Shown piece by piece: positions 26,208 through 33,967 of a stretch of DNA of 49,027 nucleotides. The notes below the pieces were generated by a model. It was not told where the DNA came from. It saw nothing but the letters and a program-made list of their open reading frames with translations, and ran no database searches. How positions within the stretch are numbered: the first letter of the stretch is position 1; each line of letters begins with the position of its first letter. The DNA comes from an uncultured Clostridia bacterium (GTDB taxonomy: Bacteria > Bacillota > Clostridia > Oscillospirales > Ruminococcaceae), in the NCBI GenBank assembly GCA_947629335.1, contig CANRDI010000014.1, positions 1-49,027 on the forward strand, read 5' to 3'. The translations under genes and the position numbers were made by a program.

Positions 26208-27545
26208 CTACAATCCACGTTTCTTCAACTCCGCCACTAATTGAACATAAAACTCCCTGACGTCAAAGCCTTTTATATCCTCGCGGTTAAGGTCGATAAC
26301 GTCCGCGTGGGTTATGCCTCGGTTTCCTTTCGGATAAAGTTTTATCCAGTTTTCTCCCCATTTTGTAGCTTCTATTGCAACAAGTCCGTCGTTGTCGCCG
26401 TCATATTTTTTTACAACGGGATAGCTTATATTCAGCGGAAATCGTCCGCTCTTCCGGCTCTTCGCTTTTGAGCCTATCGACTGATAAAAAACGTCGGGAC
26501 TGTCGATAATTTTTTTGTTAAATTCTTCGCAGAAACCTGCCGTAAGGTTTTTTACCGCCGACATAAAATCGGGCGATTTATCGCCAAGCGCCTTGAACGC
26601 GCCGTTATAGGTGCTTTCAATAAAGTTTTTGAGCTTGTCCGGCGCTGCATCAAGCAGATATTCCGCAAAAAGGCAGCCCCTGTGCGGAGTATTTACCGTT
26701 GTAATAGAAGCGACATATTTATCACAGCCGAGCATGGATACAGCATACCGCGAATCCAGACCGCCCTTTGAATGTGCAATAATATTGAGCTTTCCGCAGC
26801 CCGTTTTCGCGCATATCTCCTTTATTTTTTCCGCAAGTTCTTTAGAGCTTTCTTCTACGGACAGCGCGCTCTGCTGTTCGCCATAATAAATTTTCGCACC
26901 GTTTTTTTCAAGCTCCGCGGGTATTCTTCCCCAATAGTTAAAGAGCCTGCTGTCACGAAAGAATACTCCGTGTACTAAAAGCAAAGGATATTTTGTTTCG
27001 CAGATCTTGTCGTTTTTGCGGCTTTCATTTAGTTTTATTTTTTCACTTTCAAGTTTGCATTCGCGGCTTACAACGGCATAAATTATCATAAGCATAACGA
27101 GGTTCACCGGAAATATCATTCCGAAAATAAGCCCCAAAATTCTTAGCCTTATCCCAAGCTGTATTGATGTAAGATATACGCGGATAATGCCGTTCCAGAA
27201 AATTACAGCTTCTGTAAGAATTAAGACCGCAAACCTGAAGATATATTGTCCATAATCGTCCGCGCCTTTCACAAGCTCGGCTATGCTTATCGCCGCAAAC
27301 GGCACTGACGCAATGCATGTCAAAAAGAAAAACAATATAAGCTCTGCTCCGCCTCCAAGCACTTTTAACCTTAATGTCGGAAATTTTTCCGCTGTCGGCA
27401 AAATATTAAACACGATAAAATAAGTCCCCAAAAAGAGCATCAGCGCGATTTTCGGCGCGAGCAAAAGGTCTTTCAAAATAAACGGAGAATTTACTGTGAC
27501 GCTTATCAAAATTAAATTCAAAAATCTTACTAAAATTTTTTTCAT
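26208..27545 (-). CDS. Membrane-anchored alpha/beta-hydrolase, lipase-like
   Basis: 445 residues. The first about 165 form four or five membrane spans. The catalytic domain follows: YPLLLVHGVFFRD (oxyanion-hole HG), NIIAHSKGGLDSRYAVSML (nucleophile elbow with Ser in AHSKGG), TTVNTPHRGCLFAEYLL, then GDNDGLVAIEATKWGENW (likely acid Asp) and GITHADVIDL (likely catalytic His). This matches bacterial triacylglycerol lipase-like hydrolases. The substrate is not deducible; a membrane lipid or a lipid-linked compound is plausible given the N-terminal membrane module. It is monocistronic, separated from the CPBP gene by a repeat. Confidence 0.85.
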   Translation of the reverse strand: MKKILVRFLNLILISVTVNSPFILKDLLLAPKIALMLFLGTYFIVFNILPTAEKFPTLRLKVLGGGAELILFFFLTCIASVPFAAISIAELVKGADDYGQYIFRFAVLILTEAVIFWNGIIRVYLTSIQLGIRLRILGLIFGMIFPVNLVMLMIIYAVVSRECKLESEKIKLNESRKNDKICETKYPLLLVHGVFFRDSRLFNYWGRIPAELEKNGAKIYYGEQQSALSVEESSKELAEKIKEICAKTGCGKLNIIAHSKGGLDSRYAVSMLGCDKYVASITTVNTPHRGCLFAEYLLDAAPDKLKNFIESTYNGAFKALGDKSPDFMSAVKNLTAGFCEEFNKKIIDSPDVFYQSIGSKAKSRKSGRFPLNISYPVVKKYDGDNDGLVAIEATKWGENWIKLYPKGNRGITHADVIDLNREDIKGFDVREFYVQLVAELKKRGL

Positions 27546-27785
27546 AATTCACCCCAAAATAATATCAGAACTTTTCTCACAGCCGTCCGCCGTTTGTAGA
27601 ACATTCGCATAACATTACGGTTTTTTCCGAGCGTTTTCCGCCGAAAAAGGATAACGCCTGCGTTTCGGGCTGTGGAAACAAGAACTTACACAAATATTAT
27701 ACAACTAAAAGAAATATTTGTCAATAATCCGCCGAATAAAGCGGGCATAAATTTCACATTATACATCTACGAAAAGAGGTGCGAA

Positions 27786-27917
27786 ATGAATTTTATAACC
27801 TGCGGTGAAAACTGCCGATGGCAAAAGGACGGATTTTGCGCGCTCGAAGACCTTTCGCGGGCTTGCGCGTCGCTCAATCCGTCGTCAAGGTGCAGATATT
27901 TTGAAGAAAAATACTAA
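27786..27917 (+). CDS. 43-residue Cys-rich small protein
   Basis: MNFITCGENCRWQKDGFCAL then EDLSRACASLNPSSRCRYF. AGAGGTG lies 5 bases before the ATG and a strong hairpin follows the stop. Five cysteines (C6, C10, C18, C27 and C36) suggest metal binding. Similar tiny proteins with a C-x3-C-x-(Y/W)-Q-K-D-G-x-C-x-L pattern are common in Clostridia and often carry a misleading hydroxymyristoyl-ACP dehydratase label; this is from memory and no function is established. It is far too short for an enzyme. Confidence 0.75.
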   Translation: MNFITCGENCRWQKDGFCALEDLSRACASLNPSSRCRYFEEKY

Positions 27918-27927
27918 AGGCATCACC

Positions 27928-27955
27928 GCACAAAGACCGACTTTCGTCTTTGTGC
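27928..27955 (+). terminator. Hairpin after the 43-residue protein gene
   Basis: GCACAAAGAC and GTCTTTGTGC form a perfect 10-bp stem around an eight-base loop, 10 bp after the stop. The following ATTTCCTG is a poor U-tract. Confidence 0.6.
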
Positions 27956-28158
27956 ATTTCCTGCTCATATATTTTCCGTCACAATACCCGGATTTCCCTT
28001 GAAATACGACAGTATTCCTGCGTCAAATTCAGGCGCTCTGACGAAAAACCGACTGAGCATTTTGTATGCGATCTTTGTGCGATGCTGCCTAAAAATGCCC
28101 GTTTTGAAATGTACGATATACACTTGTTTTTTTACCGTACACAGTATATTATAACCGC

Positions 28159-28195
28159 CAAAGTCCCGACCGCTTATAACGCCGCCGGGACTTTG
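28159..28195 (-). terminator. Palindrome closing the phage-like operon
   Basis: CAAAGTCCCG and CGGGACTTTG form a 10-bp stem with a 17-base loop, 32 bp after the last gene of the minus-strand phage-like cassette. No T-run follows, so it may act as an RNA 3'-end stabiliser or weak terminator. Nothing else is evident in 27956-28226. Confidence 0.45.
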
Positions 28196-28226
28196 ACCTT
28201 ATTATGTTATATTTACTGTCAAAAGA

Positions 28227-29534
28227 TCAGTTTGTTATTTCATACCTTACCTGAAGAGCATGACGGTCTATCTTTTCAAGAGGCTCGGACAGATTGTTTA
28301 TAGTCGCAAGATAATCCGTTCTCAGCATAATAGGCGAATGTTTAGAGTATGTCGACATAACGTACGGACATTTCAGATTTACATTATCTTTTATGTTGTA
28401 TGGTTCTAAACTTGAACTTAAAGGCAGATAAACGGGAGTTCCCGAAACAGACACTATACAGTTTGAATTTGAAAGCGAATATTTTCCGTTTATCCAGAGC
28501 CTACCGTCAAATACGAAAAAGCAGTTGAAACTGGAAATATCGAGCTTCACGCTTCTGACAAAAGTTCCGTCCAGCTCTATAACATACAGCTCGGAATCCA
28601 CATAAACATATAACTGATTATTAAATAACGCTCCATAGCATTTCGTAGATTTTAATGTATCTACGGGGGTCTCCACATGGTCTTCTACAACCCTCTTACA
28701 TTCTCCTGTTTCAATATCCATACCCGCTATCTGTACACACGTTTTTGAATAATTTCCGAGCGGACTGTAAAAGTTAAAAAAATACATCTTTTTGTCATAG
28801 TCGTTTATAAACATCTGTCGTGTATTTACAGGCGATTTCCCGTAGTATTGCTTTTCAAGATACCCTTCCCGCGGAGTAGTGATACCTATGTTATCCGGAT
28901 GGGGCATATAATATTTTCGTATTGTTATCTGAGTTTCTGCCGTATAGTTATTGGAATAGTAATAATAATAGTTTTTGCCTAACGACATGGCAAAAAAATC
29001 ATATGGGGTAGGTGCGTTCAGCATATCGATCATAGAGCTGATGCTCGGATTGAAATCAACTACGTTTACCATAATTGAGCCTGCGGAAAAAGTCCCGCCC
29101 GTGTTTCCCGTAATAATACTTGAAAGCGACGCGCATTTTATTGTCCCTATAGCTTTTTCCGGAGCAAAATCCCATACAAAACGATATCCGTTTTCTATCT
29201 CTCCCGACTGGTTCTTGTTAAAAGTTCCGCGCATTGCGTCCGCGCCGGTATATTCCGTCCCCGCCGTCGCAATAACTTTGTATCTTCCGTACAAAAGATA
29301 ATCGTCGGTTTTTTCCGGTATATTATCTCCAAAAAGCACAAGCCCGTGTAAAAGCTTAGTGTACATCGGGATATAGCAGTTTAAAACAGAAAAGGTGTTT
29401 CCGTTATAAAATCCCATATTCGGAAAATCAAAAATATCTTTTATGGCGTTTGTCACAATATTGTGTTCTTCGCGCTTTTCGACGATCTTTCCCGTGTCTC
29501 TGTCTGTAAGAATAAAAGTCGTTTTTCCCTGCAT
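28227..29534 (-). CDS. Phage tail-fibre-like / receptor-binding candidate
   Basis: 435 residues. The N-terminus (GKTTFILTDRDTGKIVEKRE, then EHNIVTNAIKDIF) looks like an attachment segment found in phage fibre or adaptor proteins. The rest is beta-rich with repeated elements such as KKMYFFNFYSPLG, CYGALFNNQLYVYVDSELYV and CFFVFDGRLWINGKYSL, suggesting a propeller or prism. It is the last gene of the cassette and begins 2 bp after the hub-like gene stop. The role as host-surface binder is inferred from position and fold style only. No enzyme motif is seen. Confidence 0.6.
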   Translation of the reverse strand: MQGKTTFILTDRDTGKIVEKREEHNIVTNAIKDIFDFPNMGFYNGNTFSVLNCYIPMYTKLLHGLVLFGDNIPEKTDDYLLYGRYKVIATAGTEYTGADAMRGTFNKNQSGEIENGYRFVWDFAPEKAIGTIKCASLSSIITGNTGGTFSAGSIMVNVVDFNPSISSMIDMLNAPTPYDFFAMSLGKNYYYYYSNNYTAETQITIRKYYMPHPDNIGITTPREGYLEKQYYGKSPVNTRQMFINDYDKKMYFFNFYSPLGNYSKTCVQIAGMDIETGECKRVVEDHVETPVDTLKSTKCYGALFNNQLYVYVDSELYVIELDGTFVRSVKLDISSFNCFFVFDGRLWINGKYSLSNSNCIVSVSGTPVYLPLSSSLEPYNIKDNVNLKCPYVMSTYSKHSPIMLRTDYLATINNLSEPLEKIDRHALQVRYEITN

Positions 29535-29536
29535 TT

Positions 29537-31051
29537 TTAATCACTCTCCTGTTCACTTAATGTAAGTTCCGTTTCTAAGCTTTCGCCGAAGCTGTTTACT
29601 TTGAAAGGCTTAGGAATATAATGTACAAAGTTTACTCTGTCATAGAAAAATTCTCTGTCTTTTACGATCTCGCTCAGACCTGTCGCGCCTCTGCATACGA
29701 GGGTCGCTTCGAGCGCGCCGCTTTTTATCGACAAATTGCCGCTCACCGCTCTTATTGTTATATAAACAGTGTTTGTTCCTTTCGGAAGTTTTTCCGCTAA
29801 GAAATAAAAATGAATGAGGTTTTTCTCATTGCTTGTTTGAAAATTTACCCTCTTTACTTCTTGTTCATTTACATAAGCCGTTACCTCGCATGCTCCCGCG
29901 CCGTCGAGTACAAAGTTCATATCGACCTGAGCAAATATCCAGCTTATTTTCGTATCAAACTCGAAGTAAACGGGCTGAGCCTCGTTTGAGGTCAAATTTA
30001 TATCCCTGCTGTTTACATTTTTAAGGTAAACATTTCCCAAAGCGGCGCGGATTTTGTCGATAGTGACGGAAAGTTCGTCCTCATTAGCCGTGACGTCCGT
30101 ATAAGAGCGCGTTTTTGAATACAGCCTTGCCGTAAGACCGCCGTTATAATGATAGTCGATTTCGCTTACGGTAACGGGATATCTGTTATCATATTCGTCC
30201 GTGAAATAAATGTTGTCGCCCGATTCAATAAACGGGATACCCTGCATTTTAATATCCGCTCCGTAAAAATCCATGACCTCAAAGTTTTTAAGTATAGAGT
30301 ATATCCTTTCCTTTGTCAAAAGCGGATTATAAACGTCAACTGTCGAAAGTTCTCCGCCGCTTCCTGCTTCGATTATACCGTTTCCAGTATCAACGACAAA
30401 ACGTGATATCTTTTCTGCGGACATATTTCTGCTGTAATCCATACAGTTGTTTCCCGAAAGCTCAAATCCGTCCGATACAGAACAGGGTATTATTTTAAGG
30501 TTTCCCTCCCGGTCGAATTTGGCGTTTCCAAAAGCAACTCCCGCGATAAAACCTAAAAACTCGCGTACAGTCGCTCCTGAGGGAATTGATGTGACGTCAT
30601 ATGATATTACGCCGTTTGGACAGCTTATCTCGTGCTTTTTACAAATGTCATCAAGAAGAGCGCTCGTGGTTGTCGGCGCGGTAACGCCCGAAACATATTC
30701 CATATCGAGCGAGTACATTCTGTCATAGCAGATAATAGAGGCATAATTTCCGCGCACATATCTTCTTGACACATAGAAAACTCCGAGAGGACACCATTCA
30801 TTTCCGTCAAAGCTGATATACGGTTTTACCTCGTCGTGTACCTCAAGCTCCCCCGAATATCTCACCGAAAAAGCAAAACGGTTTGAGCATACCGAGCCTA
30901 TCGTATACCAGTTTTTATGGATAACATCGTTGAAGTCAAACTCGATAATCTTGTCGTCAAGAAAGACCTCGCCGCCCGCAACGATCTTACAGCTTATTTC
31001 GCGCCCGTTTTCCATAGAAAGTTTTTTGAAGTTTTCCGATACATTTACCAA
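29537..31051 (-). CDS. Phage baseplate hub/tail-tip-like protein
   Basis: 504 residues. The order is a beta-rich N-terminal region (FNDVIHKNWYTIGSVCSNRF, then SFDGNEWCPLGVFYV), a central region resembling the hub of contractile and siphophage tail tips (YDRMYSLDMEYVSG, LDDICKKHEI, TVREFLGFIAGVAFGNAKFD, VSEIDYHYNGGLTARLYSKT), then a C-terminal jelly-roll-like module (about 350-470). The middle part recalls Gp37/Gp27-like hubs; this is pattern-based. It lies between a small tail protein and the fibre-like gene, which fits a tail tip. It could instead be a structural spike of a short tail. Confidence 0.65.
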   Translation of the reverse strand: MVNVSENFKKLSMENGREISCKIVAGGEVFLDDKIIEFDFNDVIHKNWYTIGSVCSNRFAFSVRYSGELEVHDEVKPYISFDGNEWCPLGVFYVSRRYVRGNYASIICYDRMYSLDMEYVSGVTAPTTTSALLDDICKKHEISCPNGVISYDVTSIPSGATVREFLGFIAGVAFGNAKFDREGNLKIIPCSVSDGFELSGNNCMDYSRNMSAEKISRFVVDTGNGIIEAGSGGELSTVDVYNPLLTKERIYSILKNFEVMDFYGADIKMQGIPFIESGDNIYFTDEYDNRYPVTVSEIDYHYNGGLTARLYSKTRSYTDVTANEDELSVTIDKIRAALGNVYLKNVNSRDINLTSNEAQPVYFEFDTKISWIFAQVDMNFVLDGAGACEVTAYVNEQEVKRVNFQTSNEKNLIHFYFLAEKLPKGTNTVYITIRAVSGNLSIKSGALEATLVCRGATGLSEIVKDREFFYDRVNFVHYIPKPFKVNSFGESLETELTLSEQESD

Positions 31052-31060
31052 AGTATCACC

Positions 31061-31402
31061 TCATTTCTCATTAAATACGAGCTTTACTCCGCCGTACATT
31101 TTAACGCCGTCTATGACCGTAATCTCAGGGGCAGGCTCGTTCATAACGTGAAATTCTCTTTCTGTCCGCCCCTCCGGCGCGTCAAAACCGACCGTTACAA
31201 ATATCTGTTCACAGTTTGACCTCAGCACATTCAGCTCCGAAGCCGTCAAAAGTCCGAAAGTTACCTCCAGACAGTATTTTCTCCTTACCAGATCAATAAG
31301 CATATCTCCGCGGGTATTATAGTTTATATCTGTCCGCCTGAGTTCGCGCTTGACATTTACCGCTTCACAGACAAAAGGCGTATCGCCTATAGTAATTGTC
31401 AT
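31061..31402 (-). CDS. Small phage tail-associated protein (DUF6711-like)
   Basis: 113 residues from the ATG at 31402, which has GGAGGTG 6 bases upstream; the GTG of that motif (31411) is not a likely start. Features: beta-rich with VKRELRRTDINYNTRGDMLI and YCLEVTFGLLTASELNVLR. The design resembles small tail proteins encoded between head-completion and tail-tip genes in Clostridium phages (DUF6711-like, from memory). It could be a tail terminator or minimal tube protein. It starts 19 bp after the stopper-like gene ends. Confidence 0.55.
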   Translation of the reverse strand: MTITIGDTPFVCEAVNVKRELRRTDINYNTRGDMLIDLVRRKYCLEVTFGLLTASELNVLRSNCEQIFVTVGFDAPEGRTEREFHVMNEPAPEITVIDGVKMYGGVKLVFNEK

Positions 31403-31420
31403 AAAAAACACCTCCGGTAC

Positions 31421-31753
31421 TTATACTTTGTTTCCTGTTCCGACTGCGCTTATCTTCAGGTGGTGAGGGGATTTTCCGCGCAGAACGTCTATTTTCACTA
31501 TGTCAAATATCTCGCCGCCGTATTTTATACTCATTCCTACGGCAATATCTATCGGCGAAAAAGAATTTTCACAGTCAAACCAGACTGTAAGCTCGGATCT
31601 GTTACGCTTTGCGCCCGACTGAAAACTTTCTATCGAGTATGATTTTTCCACTCTTACATTGGACACGGGATAATCTGTCCGACCGTTTTCTTCGGGCTTT
31701 TGTAAAATTATATCGTCTCCCAGAAGGCTGTTCGGAATTGGTTCTATATTCAT
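31421..31753 (-). CDS. Phage minor capsid/head-closure-like protein
   Basis: 110 residues. N-terminus MNIEPIPNSLLGDDIILQKP resembles Minor_capsid_1-type head-closure proteins, which also begin with a ...P.SLL.D.I.L pattern. The remainder is a small beta domain ending FDIVKIDVLRGKSPHHLKIS. The start overlaps the preceding gene by 4 bases (ATGA arrangement), indicating coupled translation. Assignment rests on position after a connector gene and the N-terminal pattern. Confidence 0.55.
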   Translation of the reverse strand: MNIEPIPNSLLGDDIILQKPEENGRTDYPVSNVRVEKSYSIESFQSGAKRNRSELTVWFDCENSFSPIDIAVGMSIKYGGEIFDIVKIDVLRGKSPHHLKISAVGTGNKV

Positions 31754-32166
31754 GTAACGACCTCCGTTCCCGTATAAAGACAGCCCGCAGCTCTCAAAAG
31801 CCTTATTACCGTAAGATTTGTGTCAAGCGGCTGTACATATTCGCTGCTGTCGCCGCTGTTTGAAGAAGGACTTCCGAGCGTATATGAAAAGTCGCCGATA
31901 GATACCCTTTCAATATCCGAATTGCCGCCCGTATCGTTCTCCTGTTTTTTCATTGCATTTTCCTCGCGCATCAAAGCGTTTGCCTGAAAAGCGCAGGCTT
32001 GTTTTACATAATCCGCCGCTGCGCCTTTGGTTTTAGATACAAGAACCGCTCTGCCGCCGCTAAGCCCGTTCAGAACGTATTCCGCGCGCTTTATACAGCT
32101 CTCTGTAAGCGCATCGTCGCTCGAAGAAAAACCCATTTCCTTAAATTCATCTACCGAAATAATCAT
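31750..32166 (-). CDS. Phage head-tail connector-like protein
   Basis: 138 residues, mostly helical: ISVDEFKEMGFSSSDDALTE, then SCIKRAEYVLNGLSGGRAVLV, and KGAAADYVKQACAFQANALM. The C-terminal half holds a loop (VSIGDFSYTLGS) and LDTNLTVIRLLRAAGCLYTG. This is the usual look of gp6/gp15-type adaptor proteins that bind the portal ring, and it lies after the capsid gene as expected. A good ribosome site (AGGAGGT-type) precedes the ATG. Confidence 0.65.
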   Translation of the reverse strand: MIISVDEFKEMGFSSSDDALTESCIKRAEYVLNGLSGGRAVLVSKTKGAAADYVKQACAFQANALMREENAMKKQENDTGGNSDIERVSIGDFSYTLGSPSSNSGDSSEYVQPLDTNLTVIRLLRAAGCLYTGTEVVT

Positions 32167-32187
32167 AAAAACCTCCTTTGGCAGAAT

Positions 32188-32311
32188 ACAGCATACAGCG
32201 TGCAGTATATGGCGGTTTAGCCGCCGCGTTTTTTACGGCGGCTTTGTTATTCTTATCGGCTCGTTATTTTGTCCGATAATTGCCTGCTATAAACTGTCGG
32301 CTGTATGCTGT
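32188..32311. repeat. 124-bp inverted-repeat element between capsid and connector genes
   Basis: ACAGCATACAGC (32188-32199) and GCTGTATGCTGT (32300-32311) are perfect 12-bp inverted ends. Inside are GGCGG-ttta-CCGCC-type and AGCCGCCG...CGGCGGCT hairpins. It interrupts an otherwise tightly packed operon (180-bp gap) and may be a MITE-like insertion or a transcript processing site. Confidence 0.6.
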
Positions 32312-32345
32312 TTCCGACCTCTGTCTTATATCCTCTGACCTTAGA

Positions 32346-33245
32346 TCAGTCGGGAGCTGTTCCCGCCGAGCAAACCGCGATAGCTGCCTTCTTGTTATCG
32401 GGGATAAACAAATCGTGATATTTGCGATAGTCAATGTCCCAAGCGTCGGCAAACTGGTTCTGTTCGGGATTGATTATCTTTACGTTGTCGGTCTTTGAAA
32501 CCGCGATAGGCGCGTCCTTCGGGCAGATTATCCAGTTTATCTGCGCAGCGTCTCCTGCGGGAGTAAAACCGTCGGTTGCGCTGAATGTATACTTGCTCTT
32601 CATTCTTGCGGAAGGCACAGGAATAACCGCCGCGCCGCAGATAGTCTTTACGTCAAAGTCAAGACTTCCCTGCGAAAAACTTCCGTTGTCGATAGAGTGA
32701 GTTGCCTCGCTTGACATCATAAGCATATCGTAAACCGAGCGTGCAATCATTATCACAAGCTCTCCTTCTCCGCCTGCCGCCTCGCGCACAGCCGTTATCT
32801 GTCCGATAAGAGTGGAAAGAACGGTGTCCTTGTCGGGAGTATAAGAATATTTTGTTATACCCGCTTCTTTCGCAAGAGTTGAATAACGATAAGCGTCGAT
32901 TTCGGGAATGACCTTAGTGCGCTGAAACTCGCTTGCGACATTAGCCGCCGCAACAACAAAACCGCTTTCATCAACATCAAGCGCGTCAATTCTGAAACGT
33001 CTGCCTCTGTCCATACTCATTGTCTTTGTTTCATACGCATAAGTGACTGCGCCGCCTGTATATCCCTCGTCGCGGTCATAATCCGCGAGACCCTGAAGCG
33101 AGATCTTAGGGATCTTTATCTCGTTTCCGCCGTTGTAAATGACCTGAGAAGCGTTATCTTCCATCCAGCCCGACGTCGAACCTTCTGTTATCTGCTTATC
33201 AAGCTCGCTCTGAAAAACCTTTGCATATTCCATTGTATTTGCCAT
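32346..33245 (-). CDS. Phage major capsid protein
   Basis: 299 residues from the ATG at 33245 (AAAGGAG 8 bases upstream; the TTG at 33263 lies in the ribosome site region). Typical features of HK97-fold capsids of Clostridia phages: N-terminal ANTMEYAKVFQSELDKQ, VIYNGGNEIKIPKISLQGL, YDRDEGYTGGAVTYAYET, then MDRGRRFRIDALDVDESGF. The P-domain is followed by VYDMLMMSS and a C-terminal FADAWDIDYRKYHDLFIPDN. No N-terminal maturation scaffold is fused; a separate scaffold-like gene lies upstream. The call is well supported by overall pattern and context. Confidence 0.82.
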   Translation of the reverse strand: MANTMEYAKVFQSELDKQITEGSTSGWMEDNASQVIYNGGNEIKIPKISLQGLADYDRDEGYTGGAVTYAYETKTMSMDRGRRFRIDALDVDESGFVVAAANVASEFQRTKVIPEIDAYRYSTLAKEAGITKYSYTPDKDTVLSTLIGQITAVREAAGGEGELVIMIARSVYDMLMMSSEATHSIDNGSFSQGSLDFDVKTICGAAVIPVPSARMKSKYTFSATDGFTPAGDAAQINWIICPKDAPIAVSKTDNVKIINPEQNQFADAWDIDYRKYHDLFIPDNKKAAIAVCSAGTAPD

Positions 33246-33263
33246 AATAAAAACTCCTTTCAA

Positions 33264-33529
33264 ATATAGAACTCATTTTCGGTCCTGCCGCAGACCGCCG
33301 CGCCAATTTTTTACGGGATAATCTCCCCTGATCTGCGCCGTCTGCGGCGTCTATGCCGAAATTTATGTTAACAGCGGAGAGCGCTCTCCGCAAAGTTTTA
33401 TTCCCGCCGACCCGCCCGCAATAATATTTAATTGTCCGTTATTGTCTCAAAACTTTTTCTCATAGCCGCTCAGAGCCTGCCCCTGCGGCAATTTTTTTGT
33501 ACAGTTCACACCAAATATCTGTTATCGGA
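33264..33529. other. Gap between scaffold-like and capsid genes
   Basis: 266 bp without a gene inside the phage-like operon. It contains a perfect 18-base palindrome with a one-base centre, GCGGAGAGC-c... at 33374-33391, and GC-rich segments around 33285-33350 that can pair (CCGCAGAC with GTCTGCGG). The palindrome could trim or stabilise the transcript so that capsid mRNA is more abundant. Confidence 0.4.
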
Positions 33530-33967
33530 TCATCTTTTCGCAAATATCCCGCGGATTACTGAAAATCCATCGTTTTCGCTTACGCCGCTTGCGGAAAAAC
33601 ACGGCATATCACGCCTTACCGCCTTTAGGTGGGGATAAGCATTTACGATCTCCTTGGCAGCCTCTTCGGGAGATTTTCCCGATTTGCATATTCCCGCCGC
33701 GATAGCCGCGCTCTCTTCTAACTTTTCCTTTGCAATTCCCGCCATAAGCAGCGCAAGTCTCACTTCCGCATCAAAAAGCCTTACGCTAAGTTCCTCCGCC
33801 TGCCTGTTTTGCTCGTCATTTTGCGCCGCCTCGGCTTTTATGTCTTTTTCGTTTTCTTTTGGTTTCTCGTTCATGCTTTCTTGTGCCGAAAGATTTCCGT
33901 CTGCATTCTCTGCTGTTGTACGGAGAGCTTCTTCATTGCTTTCGGCAATAGCGTTGTTATTCTCCAT
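33530..33967 (-). CDS. Phage scaffold-like protein
   Basis: 145 residues. The N-terminal half is acidic, low in complexity and predicted helical (many Glu, Asn, Lys and Ala). The C-terminal half, LSVRLFDAEVRLALLMAGIA followed by KEKLEESAAIAAGICKSGKS, resembles the conserved end of phage scaffolding proteins, and the tail is short and basic (GIFAKR). Position between portal and major capsid genes is the canonical scaffold position. The start overlaps the portal stop by 11 bp. Confidence 0.65.
   Translation of the reverse strand: MENNNAIAESNEEALRTTAENADGNLSAQESMNEKPKENEKDIKAEAAQNDEQNRQAEELSVRLFDAEVRLALLMAGIAKEKLEESAAIAAGICKSGKSPEEAAKEIVNAYPHLKAVRRDMPCFSASGVSENDGFSVIRGIFAKR

Noticed and set aside
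27672-27785. N-terminal extension of the 43-residue Cys-rich protein
   Set aside because: The extension has no ribosome site and the conserved pattern starts at the ATG at 27786, which has a good one.
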